Assembly (NCBI RefSeq): GCF_009760925.1
Contig: NZ_VRLV01000009.1
Location: forward strand, 124,001 to 188,000
Direction of reading: 5' to 3'
Length of the DNA: 64,000 nt
Source: Nonomuraea typhae
GTDB lineage: Bacteria; Actinomycetota; Actinomycetes; Streptosporangiales; Streptosporangiaceae
Both the position numbers and the translations under genes were made by a program. Positions 32,049 through 41,213 of the stretch are shown piece after piece. The notes beneath the pieces are model-generated. The model searched no databases. It saw only the letters and a list, made by a program, of their open reading frames with translations, and had not been told where the DNA came from. The stretch's first letter is position 1; the number at the start of each line of letters is the position of its first letter.

Positions 32049-32063
32049 AACGGAAGGTCACGC

Positions 32064-33125
32064 GTGATCACGTTCGACTCAGTCACCAAGCGCTATCCAG
32101 ACGGAACCGTCGCCGTGGACGACCTCAGCCTCGAGGCGCCGACGGGTCAGATCACGGTGTTCGTCGGGCCGTCGGGGTGCGGCAAGACCACCTCGCTGCG
32201 GATGATCAATCGCATGATCGACGCGACCGAGGGGCAGATCCTGCTGGACGGCACCGCCGTACAGACGATCGACCCGCCCACGTTGCGGCGCGGCATCGGG
32301 TACGTCATCCAGCAGGCCGGGCTCTTCCCGCACCGGAAGATCGTGGACAACATCGCCACGGTCCCCTTCCTGCTCGGCTGGGACAAGAACAAGGCCCGCG
32401 ACCGCGCCATGGAGCTGCTGGACGTCGTGGGCCTCGATGAGTCGATGGCCCAGCGGTACCCGTTCCAGCTCTCGGGCGGGCAGCAGCAGCGCGTCGGCGT
32501 GGCCAGGGCCTTGGCCGCCGATCCGCCCGTGCTGCTCATGGACGAGCCGTTCAGCGCCGTCGACCCGATCGTGCGCACGAGCCTGCAGGACGAGCTGCTC
32601 AAGCTCCAGTCGGAGCTGAACAAGACCATCGTGTTCGTCACCCACGACATCGACGAGGCGATCAAGCTCGGCGACCGCGTCGCCGTCCTGCGGGTGGGCG
32701 GACGGCTGGCGCAGCTGGCCGATCCCAAGACGCTGCTGTCGGAGCCTGCCGACGACTTCGTCCGCGAGTTCCTGGGGCACGACCGGGGGATCCGGCGGCT
32801 GCAGTTCATCCCGGCGGCGGGGCTGCGGCTGCGCAACGACCTCACGATCCAGGAAGGCCGGCCGGTGGCCGGGTCCGAGGAGCCGTGGCTGCTGATCGTC
32901 ACGCCGGACAACCGGCCCGTGGCCTGGGTCACGCCCCGGCGGCCGGAGGAGCGGGAGCCGTACGGAACCTTCGCGTACGGCACGGCCTCGATGCGCTCGG
33001 CGCTCGACGCGGCCCTGCTGTCGCCCTCCGGGTGCGCGGTGGCCGTGGACGAGGACGGGAAGGTGGTCGGCGTCGCCACGCGGGAGGCGATGGACGAGGC
33101 GCTCGCGGAGGTCGCCGATGTCTGA
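32064..33125 (+). CDS. opuCA: Glycine betaine/choline-type osmoprotectant ABC transporter ATPase
   Basis: 353 residues from GTG 32064 (GGAAGG upstream). Walker A FVGPSGCGKTTSLRM, signature LSGGQQQRVGVARALAADP, Walker B VLLMDEPFSAVD and switch VTHDIDEAIKLGDRVAVL. The C-terminal ~110 residues resemble the regulatory CBS-like extension of OpuCA/ProV ATPases (WLLIVTPDNRPVAWV and a later CAVAVDEDGKVVGVATREAM). First gene of a four-gene importer operon for compatible solutes; two leader hairpins precede it. The exact substrate (betaine, carnitine, choline or ergothioneine) cannot be read from sequence. Confidence 0.9.
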   Translation: MITFDSVTKRYPDGTVAVDDLSLEAPTGQITVFVGPSGCGKTTSLRMINRMIDATEGQILLDGTAVQTIDPPTLRRGIGYVIQQAGLFPHRKIVDNIATVPFLLGWDKNKARDRAMELLDVVGLDESMAQRYPFQLSGGQQQRVGVARALAADPPVLLMDEPFSAVDPIVRTSLQDELLKLQSELNKTIVFVTHDIDEAIKLGDRVAVLRVGGRLAQLADPKTLLSEPADDFVREFLGHDRGIRRLQFIPAAGLRLRNDLTIQEGRPVAGSEEPWLLIVTPDNRPVAWVTPRRPEEREPYGTFAYGTASMRSALDAALLSPSGCAVAVDEDGKVVGVATREAMDEALAEVADV

Positions 33126-33792
33126 CGGGCCCCCGACACTCTGGGAGTGGTTCGCCCGCAACTGGGACACCGGGCGCGTGGGCAGCATCAGCAACCTGCT
33201 CGGCGACCACCTGGTGATGTCGCTGGTGCCGATCGTGGTGGCGCTGGCGTTGTCGTTGCCGCTGGGGCTGGCCTGCGTGCGGTATCGGTGGCTGTATCAG
33301 CCGACGTCCGGGTTGATGAACGTCATCTACGCGCTGCCGTCCCTGCCGCTGTTCATGCTGCTGATCTCGGTGACCGGGCTGTCGCAGACCACGGTGATCA
33401 TCCCGCTGACCTTCTACGCCATGGCCGTGCTGATCCCCTCGGTGGTGGACGGGCTGGCCGCCGTTCCCGATCACGTGCGGCAGTCGGCCGTCGCGATGGG
33501 ATTCACGCCGGTGCGGCGGCTGGTGCAGGTCGAACTGCCCATCGCCACCCCGGTCGTGCTGGCCGGGCTGCGGGTCGTCGCCGTGTCCAGCATCTCGCTG
33601 GTCAGCGTGGGCGCGCTGATCGGCCAGGGCGGGCTCGGCATGTTGTTCACCCGGGCCTACCAGAACCCGTTCCTGCCGCCGGTCATCGTGGGCATCGTGG
33701 GCATCGTGCTGCTGGCGCTGGTCGCCGACGGGCTGCTGGTGCTGGCGCAGCGCCTGCTCACGCCGTGGGTGCGGGCGAGGAGGGCCTCGTGA
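33118..33792 (+). CDS. opuCB: Osmoprotectant ABC transporter permease 1
   Basis: 224 residues, about five or six membrane segments, ATG inside the end of the ATPase gene. It carries the BPD_transp_1 pattern with the EAA loop in AVAMGFTPVRRLVQVELPIATPVVLAGLRV and the GQGGLG end typical of the OpuCB/ProW branch. It pairs with the second permease, 33789-34460. Confidence 0.9.
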   Translation: MSDGPPTLWEWFARNWDTGRVGSISNLLGDHLVMSLVPIVVALALSLPLGLACVRYRWLYQPTSGLMNVIYALPSLPLFMLLISVTGLSQTTVIIPLTFYAMAVLIPSVVDGLAAVPDHVRQSAVAMGFTPVRRLVQVELPIATPVVLAGLRVVAVSSISLVSVGALIGQGGLGMLFTRAYQNPFLPPVIVGIVGIVLLALVADGLLVLAQRLLTPWVRARRAS

Positions 33793-34460
33793 ACTGGCTG
33801 ACGGACTTCTTCGGCGACCCGGCCAACTGGAGCGGGCCGGGCGGCATCCCGATGCGGCTGCTGGAGCATCTGGAGTACTCCCTGCTGGCCCTGGTGCTCG
33901 CGATCGTCATCGCCATCCCGCTGGGCCTGCTGATCGGGCACACCGGCCGGGGCGGCGTGGTCGTGGTGATCTCGGCCAACCTGGCCAGGGCGCTGCCGAC
34001 GCTGGGCATGCTCGTGCTGTTCGTGCTGCTGCTGGGCACCGCCTCGATCCTGCCGGTGATCATCCCGCTGGTGTTGCTGGCCATCCCGCCGATCCTGGTC
34101 AACACCTTCGAAGGGGTCAGAGGCGTCGATCCCGAGCTCCGCGACGCCGCCTACGGCATGGGACTGCGCGGCGGGCAGGTGCTCGGGCGCGTGCTGGTGC
34201 CGGTGGCGCTGCCGCTGATCCTGCTGGGCCTGCGGCTGTCGGCCATCCAGGTGGTGGCCACCACGACCGTCGCCGCCTACGTCGGCCTGGGCGGCCTGGG
34301 CCGCTTCGTCATCGACGGGTTCGCCACCAAGGATTACGCGAGCGTGGTCGGTGGTTCCGTATTGATTGTGCTGTTCGCCCTAGTGGTGCAGCTGGCGTTC
34401 ACCTTCATCCAGCGGGTGAGCGTCTCTCCGGGGGTTAGTCAGCGAGTTCGAGTTCGCTAG
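33789..34460 (+). CDS. opuCD: Osmoprotectant ABC transporter permease 2
   Basis: 223 residues from GTG 33789, overlapping the previous stop by four bases. BPD_transp_1 membrane domain with the EAA loop AAYGMGLRGGQVLGRVLVPVALPLILLGLRL and TTTVAAYVGLGGLGRFVIDGFA. OpuC-type systems use two distinct permeases, as here. The binding lipoprotein follows after 37 bp. Confidence 0.9.
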   Translation: MNWLTDFFGDPANWSGPGGIPMRLLEHLEYSLLALVLAIVIAIPLGLLIGHTGRGGVVVVISANLARALPTLGMLVLFVLLLGTASILPVIIPLVLLAIPPILVNTFEGVRGVDPELRDAAYGMGLRGGQVLGRVLVPVALPLILLGLRLSAIQVVATTTVAAYVGLGGLGRFVIDGFATKDYASVVGGSVLIVLFALVVQLAFTFIQRVSVSPGVSQRVRVR

Positions 34461-34497
34461 TCTCCTACCTAACCTCCCGCTAAGAAGGGAAATACTG

Positions 34498-35430
34498 ATG
34501 AAACGCATGTTCGGCACCGCCGCGGTGCTGCTGACGGCCAGCCTGGCGCTGGCCGCTTGCGGATCCTCCGGCTCCGGAGGCAACCCGCTGAACACCGCGA
34601 GCGCGCAGCCCAGCGGTGCCGCGACCACGGGTGGCGCCGGCGGCGGCAAGGCCGTCATCGGCTCGTTCGACTTCGACGAGAGCGTGCTGCTCGGCTCCAT
34701 TTACGCCCAGGCGCTGGAGGCCAAGGGCGTCCAGGTTGAGGAGAAGCCCCGCATCGGCAGCCGCGAGGTCGTCTACGACCAGGTCAAGAGCGGTGGCCTG
34801 ACGATCGTGCCCGAGTACAACGGCAACCTGCTGGCCTTCATCGACCCGAAGACCACCGCCACCACCACGGCGGACGTGGACGCGGCGCTGAAGGAGAAGC
34901 TCCCCGACACCCTGGAGATCCTCACCTCCTCGCCCGCCGAGGACAAGGACAGCCTGTCGGTGAGCGAGGCGAACGCCACGAAGGACTCCCTGAAGTCCAT
35001 CGAGGACCTGGCCAAGGTGTCCAAGACCTTCGTCGTGGGCGGCCCGCCGGAGTTCAAGAAGCGCTGGGAGGCCCGCTTCAAGGAGGTGTACGGCCTGGAG
35101 TTCAAGGAGTGGAAGCCCACCGGCCCCACCACCGCGGACGCCATCAAGGACGGCACCATCCAGGCCGGCAACGTCTTCACCACCGACCCGAAGATCATCG
35201 CCAACAAGCTCGTGCCGCTGGCGGACCCGAAGAACATCTTCCCCGCCCAGAACGTCACCCCGCTGCTGTTCAAGGCGGGCGCGAACGACACCATCAAGAC
35301 CACCCTCGACGCCGTCTCCGCCAAGCTCACCACGCAGTCGCTGGTGGAGATGATGACGAAGATCTCGGTCAACAAGGATGAGCCCGCGGTCGTGGCCAAG
35401 GAGTGGCTGACCGCCAACGGGCTCGGCTGA
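34498..35430 (+). CDS. opuCC: Osmoprotectant-binding lipoprotein (OpuAC/QAT family)
   Basis: 310 residues. The signal peptide MKRMFGTAAVLLTASLALAAC has a clear lipobox. The mature part has the QAT-family layout: VIGSFDFDESVLLGSIYAQALEAKG, then the tyrosine-containing VPEYNGNLLAFI and the hinge segments KRWEARFKEVYGLEFKEW and QAGNVFTTDPKII. It delivers the ligand to the two permeases. AAGAAGGGAAA precedes the ATG. Confidence 0.9.
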   Translation: MKRMFGTAAVLLTASLALAACGSSGSGGNPLNTASAQPSGAATTGGAGGGKAVIGSFDFDESVLLGSIYAQALEAKGVQVEEKPRIGSREVVYDQVKSGGLTIVPEYNGNLLAFIDPKTTATTTADVDAALKEKLPDTLEILTSSPAEDKDSLSVSEANATKDSLKSIEDLAKVSKTFVVGGPPEFKKRWEARFKEVYGLEFKEWKPTGPTTADAIKDGTIQAGNVFTTDPKIIANKLVPLADPKNIFPAQNVTPLLFKAGANDTIKTTLDAVSAKLTTQSLVEMMTKISVNKDEPAVVAKEWLTANGLG

Positions 35431-35432
35431 GG

Positions 35433-35909
35433 TTGAGCGAGTTCACCGAGGCGATGGCCCAACTGGCCGCCGGCGTCGCGGTCGTCACCGTGCGTGACGA
35501 CCGCGACGACCTCGGGGCCACGGTGTCCGCGCTGATGTCCGTCTCGGCGCACCCCCCGCAGATCCTCGTCTCCCTGGCCAGCCGCGGCTACCTGGCCGAG
35601 GTGCTGCTGCGCCAGGACCTCTGGGCCGCCTCCCTGCTCTCCGCCGGCCAGTCCGCCGTCGCCAGCCGCTTCGCCGCCGCCGGGCGGCCCTCGGCCCGCC
35701 ACCTGGTGGCCGGCGTGCCCCACCACCGCGGGCCGCGCACCTCGGCGCTGATCGTGGGCGGGGGAGTGGCGGCGCTGGAGCTGGAGACCGCCCAGGTGGT
35801 GCCGGCGGGAGACCACACGTTGTTCGTGGCGAGCGTGCTGGCCGTGGATTACGTCACGGCCGCCCTCGATCCTCTGGTACGGCTGCGCGGGCGCTACCGG
35901 CCGGTCTGA
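35433..35909 (+). CDS. Flavin reductase-like domain protein
   Basis: 158 residues from TTG 35433 (ATG 35454 possible). A split-barrel FMN-binding flavin-reductase domain: FTEAMAQLAAGVAVVTV, GATVSALMSVSAHPPQILVSLA and a late HTLFVASVLAVDY. It should reduce free flavin for a partner oxygenase or another acceptor; no oxygenase is adjacent. It starts 2 bp after the stop of the binding protein, but a functional link is not evident. Confidence 0.8.
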   Translation: MSEFTEAMAQLAAGVAVVTVRDDRDDLGATVSALMSVSAHPPQILVSLASRGYLAEVLLRQDLWAASLLSAGQSAVASRFAAAGRPSARHLVAGVPHHRGPRTSALIVGGGVAALELETAQVVPAGDHTLFVASVLAVDYVTAALDPLVRLRGRYRPV

Positions 35910-35956
35910 GTTTTCACTCTGGTCACAGGAATTTCAAGAATGGCCGTTCCCAAGAG

Positions 35957-36055
35957 GTTTTACCCGCGTGCGGATTGCACGCTTCCGTGGGGCCTTTGAT
36001 GCTCCGCCGTACCCGCTGACCTGCCTAAACGACGAAATATCCGGAAGTTTTACCC
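35957..36055 (+). promoter_or_regulatory. Repeated sites upstream of the orphan histidine kinase
   Basis: GTTTTACCC occurs twice in direct orientation 90 bp apart (35957-35965 and 36047-36055). Right after the first lies a perfect inverted repeat, GCGTGC-GGATT-GCACGC (35966-35982). Direct repeats of this kind are often response-regulator sites, but no response-regulator gene is adjacent. Confidence 0.4.
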
Positions 36056-36100
36056 CGTGTCGGGCGTTCCATTCGTGTACGCCACGAAGGGGGAAAACGC

Positions 36101-37456
36101 GTGAGCCTACGCGCGCGCAGTTGCGTCCTCGCAGGGCTGGTTTCCGCATTTCTCGGACTGGTGCTGTGTGTCGGTCTGGCTGCCCAGGGATATCGCACCG
36201 ACCTCGAAGGACTCAACGCACAACTGGCCACCGCCTCCCGCCGCATGGCCCTGCTGGCCGTCGAGGGAGTCCTGCCCAACCCGATTCCCAAGGTGAACGG
36301 CCAGTGCGTCCAGATCGTCGCCGACGACGGGCGGGTCCTCGCGTCCACCCCCGACCTGGCCGGGCAAGGCCCCATCACCCGGCAGCGGCCACCGGCGGGC
36401 GACGTCCGATGGGACGGCGTCGTCCGGCACGACGGTCAGGAGCTTCTCACCGTGGGCTTCACGTTCACCGACATCAAGGGCACGTCGGCCACCGTCTACG
36501 TGGCCACGCCCAAACCCGGGTTCTTCCACGACGTGCCCGGCCTGCTCGCGCTGAGCGCCGCCGCGCTGGTGGGCGTCGCCGCCGTGCTGATCCTCACCTG
36601 GGTCCTGGTGTCGCGGGCGCTCAAGCCGGTCGAGGCGATCAGAGCCGAGCTCAGCGAGATCACCGCCACCGACCCGCACCGCCGGGTCCCGGAAACCGGC
36701 CGGCAGGACGAGATCGCCGCCCTGGTGACCACGGTGAACCAGACGCTCGACCGCCTGGACGGCGCCCTCAGCCAGCAGCGCAGCTTCGTCGCCGACGCCT
36801 CCCACGAACTGCGCAACCCCATCACGGGCCTGCGCGCCGAGGTGGACCTGGCGCTGATGGAGACCGACGGCGCCGCCCACGCCGCGCTCGAAGCCGTGGA
36901 CCGTGCCGCCGACCGGCTGCAACTCCTGGTCGAGGACCTGCTGGCCGTCGCCAGGCTCGACGCCGGCATGGAACCCCGCCCGGAGCCCGTTGACCTGGCC
37001 GCGCTGGTCACCGACGAACTCACCCGCCGCCACCCGGCCAAGACCGTGCTGACCGAGCTGGCCGCCGGCGTCGTCGTGGAAGGCGACCGGCTGCAGCTCG
37101 CCCGCGTCCTGGTCAACCTGCTGGACAACGCGCTCAGGCATGCCGACAGCGCTGTCAGCGTGCGGGTCGGGGCCGACGGCGAGCAGGCCGTGCTGGCGGT
37201 CACCGACGACGGCGCCGGCCTGGCCCCCGAGGACAGAGAGCGGGTCTTCCAGCGCTTCACCCGCCTCGCCGAAGGCCGGGTCAGAGACCCGGGCGGCAGC
37301 GGCCTCGGGCTGCCGATCGCCCGCGAGATCGCCCGGCGGCACGGCGGCACGCTCCTGGTCGAGGACCGTGCCACCTTCGTCCTCCGGCTGCCGCTCATGA
37401 CCCGCTCGGCGATGACCGCGAGCCGGCACGAGGTGCAACCCCGCCTGACCGCCTGA
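36101..37456 (+). CDS. Orphan sensor histidine kinase
   Basis: 451 residues, GTG start. A membrane segment at ~8-28, an extracytoplasmic sensor of ~115 residues, a second membrane segment at ~150-172 and a HAMP linker (LVSRALKPVEAIRAELSEI). HisKA follows with the phospho-acceptor H235 in SFVADASHELRNPI, then the N box LLDNALRHA, G1 DDGAGL, F box and G2 GGSGLGLPIAREI. No response-regulator gene is on either side, so the partner is encoded elsewhere. Direct repeats lie upstream. Confidence 0.9.
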   Translation: MSLRARSCVLAGLVSAFLGLVLCVGLAAQGYRTDLEGLNAQLATASRRMALLAVEGVLPNPIPKVNGQCVQIVADDGRVLASTPDLAGQGPITRQRPPAGDVRWDGVVRHDGQELLTVGFTFTDIKGTSATVYVATPKPGFFHDVPGLLALSAAALVGVAAVLILTWVLVSRALKPVEAIRAELSEITATDPHRRVPETGRQDEIAALVTTVNQTLDRLDGALSQQRSFVADASHELRNPITGLRAEVDLALMETDGAAHAALEAVDRAADRLQLLVEDLLAVARLDAGMEPRPEPVDLAALVTDELTRRHPAKTVLTELAAGVVVEGDRLQLARVLVNLLDNALRHADSAVSVRVGADGEQAVLAVTDDGAGLAPEDRERVFQRFTRLAEGRVRDPGGSGLGLPIAREIARRHGGTLLVEDRATFVLRLPLMTRSAMTASRHEVQPRLTA

Positions 37457-37488
37457 CGCCGCCTCCAGTGAAGGCGGCCCGCCGTACG

Positions 37489-39189
37489 TCAGCGGATCTG
37501 ATACCAGGCGGGCAGTGCCAGCGGCCCCTGGAGCGGGAGGCCGAGCTCGGCGGACAGCCGGGCCAGCGGGCCCCAGGCTTCCAGGCGTACCCTGGCCAGC
37601 GCCGCCGCCCGATCTTCGCTGGAGTCGGGCCCGCGCAGGCGCTCCAGCGGGTTGAGCCGCGGGTAGGTGCGCACGGGCGCGTCGGCGGCCAGCCCGGCGC
37701 GCCTGCGGGCCAGCGTCAGCGCGTCCTCCAGCCCGCCGAGCTCGTCGACCAGCCCGCTCTCGCGGGCGTCGGCGCCGGTCCAGACGCGGCCGCGGGCGAG
37801 CTCGTGGGCCCGTTCGCGGGTGAGGTTGCGCCCTTCGGCGACCTTGCCCACGAAGTCATCGTAGATCCGGTCCAGCCAGGCGTTGACCCGGTCCCACTGG
37901 CCCGGGGAGAAGGCGCGGCTGGTCGAGAACATCCCGGCGTTGGCTCCCTCGGCGATCTGCTCGGAGGTGACCCCGATCTTCTCCAGCAGTTCCGCCAGCA
38001 CGGGCTTGCCGCCGAAGACGCCGATCGAGCCCGTCAGCGTCCCGGGCTGGGCGACGATGACGTCGGCGCCCATCGCGACGAAGTAGCCGCCGGACGCGGC
38101 CACGTCCCCCATCGAGACGATCACCGGCTTGGTCTTGCGGGTCAGCGCGACCTCGCGCCAGATCGTGTCGGAGGCCACGTAGGAGCCGCCGGGGCTGTCC
38201 ACGCGGAACACCACGGCCTTGACGTGCTCGTCCCTGCGCGCCGCGCGCAGGGACGCGGCGATCGTGTCCGAGCCCATGGCGCCGCCGCCACCGCCGAGCG
38301 GGCTGCGTCCGCTGCGGCCCATCCTGATGGGCCCGCTGCCGTGCACGAGCGCGACCGTGTCGGCCCCGGGCTGCGGCAGCTTCCGTACGGCCGACGTCCT
38401 GGCATACCGGGAGACGAACAACAGGATCGACTCGCCACCGGCGGCCTTCTTGACCTCGTCGTAGACCTCGTCGCGGTAGGCGAGCCGGTCCACGAGCCCG
38501 GCCTCGACCGCTTCGGCCCCGATGAACGGCCCCCGGTCGAGCAGCTCGCGCACCTTCTCGGTGTCGAGCCGCCGCCCGTCGGCGATGCCGGCGACGACCT
38601 GCTCGACGACCGACTCGGCGATGCGGGTGAGCGACTCGCGGTGCGGCTCGGTCATGTGGTCCTGGGTGAACATGTTGGCCGCGGTCTTGTACTCGTGCCG
38701 CTGCCCGCCTTCGTAGGCGATGCCCGCCTTGCCCAGGGCGTTCTTGATGAAGCGCTGCTCCAGGGCGATTCCGGTGAGCCCGACGTCGCCGCTGGGCTGC
38801 AGGTAGACCCGCTCGAAGGCGGAGGCGAGGTAGTAGGGGACGGTGCCGTTGCCGAACTCGCCGAACGTCTCGGAGAAGGCGACGGTCAGCTTCCCGGAGG
38901 TGCGGAAGTGGATGACGGCCTGGCGCAGCTCCTGCACCATGCCGAGCCCGAGCGGCTGGCCGCCGATCTTGACGACGAGCGCCTTGACCCGGGAGTCCTG
39001 CCTGGCGCGCTTGAGCCCGGCCAGGATGTCGGCCAGGCGAGGCTTGCGCATGGACAGCACGGCCGAGAGCGGATCCGCCGGCGGGCCCTCGGTGAGCCCT
39101 TCGGTGAGGTCCAGTTCCAGCACCAGCGGGGCGGTGCGGCGCTGGCGAAGCTTGTCAACGGTCTCGAAGATAGCCTTGCCTGGGTCCAT
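37489..39189 (-). CDS. sppA: Signal peptide peptidase SppA (protease IV type)
   Basis: 566 residues, the long tandem form. Two S49 domains are visible. The N-terminal half holds the catalytic-lysine region (SGKLTVAFSETFGEFGNG...YYLASA) and the C-terminal half holds the nucleophile Ser in SMGDVAASGGYFVAMGADVIVAQPGTLTGSIGVFG. The cue VFRVDSPGG precedes it. It degrades signal-peptide remnants at the membrane. No strong N-terminal membrane helix is visible, which is unusual for E. coli-like SppA but seen in actinobacterial forms. Confidence 0.88.
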   Translation of the reverse strand: MDPGKAIFETVDKLRQRRTAPLVLELDLTEGLTEGPPADPLSAVLSMRKPRLADILAGLKRARQDSRVKALVVKIGGQPLGLGMVQELRQAVIHFRTSGKLTVAFSETFGEFGNGTVPYYLASAFERVYLQPSGDVGLTGIALEQRFIKNALGKAGIAYEGGQRHEYKTAANMFTQDHMTEPHRESLTRIAESVVEQVVAGIADGRRLDTEKVRELLDRGPFIGAEAVEAGLVDRLAYRDEVYDEVKKAAGGESILLFVSRYARTSAVRKLPQPGADTVALVHGSGPIRMGRSGRSPLGGGGGAMGSDTIAASLRAARRDEHVKAVVFRVDSPGGSYVASDTIWREVALTRKTKPVIVSMGDVAASGGYFVAMGADVIVAQPGTLTGSIGVFGGKPVLAELLEKIGVTSEQIAEGANAGMFSTSRAFSPGQWDRVNAWLDRIYDDFVGKVAEGRNLTRERAHELARGRVWTGADARESGLVDELGGLEDALTLARRRAGLAADAPVRTYPRLNPLERLRGPDSSEDRAAALARVRLEAWGPLARLSAELGLPLQGPLALPAWYQIR

Positions 39190-39227
39190 AAATCACACCC
39201 TAAGTGACATATCGCTTCCCAGTGCGG

Positions 39228-41039
39228 TCACTTCTTGACACGCAGCCGCGCTTTCTCCGCCGCCAGTGTCACCGCCAGCGTCCGCGAGCCGTTCGCCCAG
39301 TTCAGCCAGGCGCGCAGCAGCGCGGAGTCCTTCTTGGCCCGTGCGCTCGAGGTGTCCCTGAGCACCCGGTAGGCGGTGCCCAGCGTCGAGGCCCTGGTCA
39401 CCTCGGGGAAGACCTTGCTGGCCTTGCCGACCATCTGCAGGTAGCAGATGAGCGTGGCGTCGGGCATCGTGCCGCTGCCCCGGTGAATCTCCACCGCCCA
39501 CTGCTTGGCGGACAGCTTGGCGCCTGCCGTACCACGCTTGCAGACGGGGGCGGGCACCTTGGCCGTGACCGTCACCGTCACGGTGACCGTCGGCAGCGGG
39601 CGCGGCGTCGGGTTGGGCTGCTCGGGCTGCGGCGCCGGGGTGGGACCGCTCGGACCCGGGTCGGGACCGCCGCCCTCGCCGTCGTCACCGCCGTCGCCGG
39701 GATCGGGGTCGCCGCCGCCCGGGTTCTGCTCGATCGGGCCGCCGGGCGCCGCGCCGGTCAGCGCCCCGAGCAGGTCGAGGCGGGGCGTGGTGATCCCGTC
39801 GTAGGAGTAGGGGCGGCCGGAGGTCCTGAGCTTCTCGATCAGCTCGGGCATCGGCGTCTGCGGCGACTGCGCCTTCAGTACGGCCAGCGCCCCGGCGACA
39901 TGCGGCGCGGCCATGGAGGTCCCGGAGTGCGTGGCCGTCTGGTCGTCCGGCACCGAGGACTCGATGTCCACCCCCGGCGCGAACAGGTCCACCATCGAGC
40001 CCCGGTTGGAGAAGTCCGCGATGCGATCGCCGTCGTCGTTGGCGCCGACGGCCACCGTCGTGCTGACGCAGGCCGGGTAGGAGGCGCCGTCATAGGACTC
40101 GTTGCCCGCGGCCACCACGGTCGCCACGCCCTTGGCCAGCAGCGCGTCCACCCTGGGCTTGAAGGCGAGACCTTCCTCGCTGTCGTCGCAGGCGCTGACG
40201 TTCGGCCAGCCGCCGAGGCTCAGGTTGACGGCGGCGATGGAGTGGGCGGAGGTCAGGTTCGCGACGTGCTCCATGGCCAGCAGGAGCGACGACTCGTAGG
40301 CCAGCAGGCAGGACGAGGTGATGTCGCCGCACGTCTCGGGGTCGTTGACCCGGCTGAACACCTGCACCGCGATGATCCCGGCGCCCGGCGCCACGCCGCC
40401 GCTGCCCGCGGCGATGCCGGCCACGTGGGTACCGTGGTCGCAGAGGTTGACGCCGTCCGCCAGGCACTTGGGGCCCTCGGCGTCGGCGCTGCCGGTGCCG
40501 ATCTGGGCGGGCTGGCCGTTGGGGCAGAGCGACTCCACCCCGGCGTCCACGGCGGAGAAGCAGGCTTCGGCCACGACCCGGTTCTGCAGGAACGGGTGGT
40601 CGATGTCGACGCCGGTGTCCAGAACGGCGACCGCCTGACCCTTGCCGGTGAAGCCCTGGGCGTGGGCCTGGTCGGCGCCGATCTGCTTGAGGCTGGAGGC
40701 CAGCGTGGGCGGGTAGGCGCGGTCACGGCGCACGGAGGTGACCCGCGGGTCGGCCGCCAGCTCGGCCAGTTCCTCCGGAGTGCCGTTGACGACGACGAAC
40801 GGCTGGGTCGTCGGCTGAAGCATCACCTGCATGTCCTGCGCGACGGCGGCCCCGGCGATGGGGGCGTTCTGGGCCGGGTCGGCGAGTTCGACGATGGCGC
40901 GCACGGCGCCGGCGCCCGCGGATAACCCCTCTTCGAGCTTGTCCACGGCCGGTGGGTCGTCGGCGAAGGCGGGGGTGGCCGGGAGCATGGCGGCGATCGC
41001 GGCCGCGGCCGCGGCCGCGATCAGTCGTCGAAGTCGCAC
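39228..41039 (-). CDS. Secreted subtilisin-family serine protease (S8)
   Basis: 603 residues, GTG start with GGAGGACGAG upstream. Signal peptide MRLRRLIAAA...PATPAFA, then an I9 propeptide (~30-110). The catalytic triad is in AVLDTGVDIDHP (Asp), DHGTHVAGIAAG (His) and HSGTSMAAPHVAG (Ser). After ~400 residues comes a Gly/Asp/Pro-rich linker, a TVTVTVTVTAK stretch and a ~100-residue helical C-terminal domain I do not recognise, perhaps for wall attachment or substrate binding. The alanine run of the signal peptide is encoded by a 28-bp perfect palindrome. Confidence 0.9.
   Translation of the reverse strand: MRLRRLIAAAAAAAIAAMLPATPAFADDPPAVDKLEEGLSAGAGAVRAIVELADPAQNAPIAGAAVAQDMQVMLQPTTQPFVVVNGTPEELAELAADPRVTSVRRDRAYPPTLASSLKQIGADQAHAQGFTGKGQAVAVLDTGVDIDHPFLQNRVVAEACFSAVDAGVESLCPNGQPAQIGTGSADAEGPKCLADGVNLCDHGTHVAGIAAGSGGVAPGAGIIAVQVFSRVNDPETCGDITSSCLLAYESSLLLAMEHVANLTSAHSIAAVNLSLGGWPNVSACDDSEEGLAFKPRVDALLAKGVATVVAAGNESYDGASYPACVSTTVAVGANDDGDRIADFSNRGSMVDLFAPGVDIESSVPDDQTATHSGTSMAAPHVAGALAVLKAQSPQTPMPELIEKLRTSGRPYSYDGITTPRLDLLGALTGAAPGGPIEQNPGGGDPDPGDGGDDGEGGGPDPGPSGPTPAPQPEQPNPTPRPLPTVTVTVTVTAKVPAPVCKRGTAGAKLSAKQWAVEIHRGSGTMPDATLICYLQMVGKASKVFPEVTRASTLGTAYRVLRDTSSARAKKDSALLRAWLNWANGSRTLAVTLAAEKARLRVKK
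40995..41022. repeat. 28-bp perfect palindrome in the subtilase signal-peptide codons
   Basis: GATC followed by alternating GCGGCC units and GATC reads the same on both strands. It encodes the Ile-Ala(n)-Ile run at codons ~7-15 of the subtilisin gene and would form a strong hairpin near the mRNA start. Confidence 0.75.
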
Positions 41040-41109
41040 TCGTCCTCCGAGAGGGATGATCTCGGAGCGGATTTTATGGTGATTTGCCGCTCAAGCACAG
41101 AGGCTGACG

Positions 41110-41158
41110 CAATCTGAGGCCCCCTAGCCTGGCAGGGGGCTGAGGGGGCCTCAGATTG
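41110..41158 (-). terminator. Strong hairpin between glgB and the subtilase gene
   Basis: CAATCTGAGGCCCCCT and AGGGGGCCTCAGATTG are perfectly complementary over 16 bp, with a 17-nt loop. Both flanking genes are on the minus strand. It most likely terminates glgB transcription; no U-tract follows. Confidence 0.7.
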
Positions 41159-41213
41159 CTGGGGGGAAGCGTAAGGATCATCGCCTCACGAGGGCAATGC
41201 CCGGATGATCCAT

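Noticed and set aside
35957..36055. Possible riboswitch upstream of the orphan kinase
   Set aside because: Only short repeats and one 6-bp stem; no extended secondary structure or known consensus.
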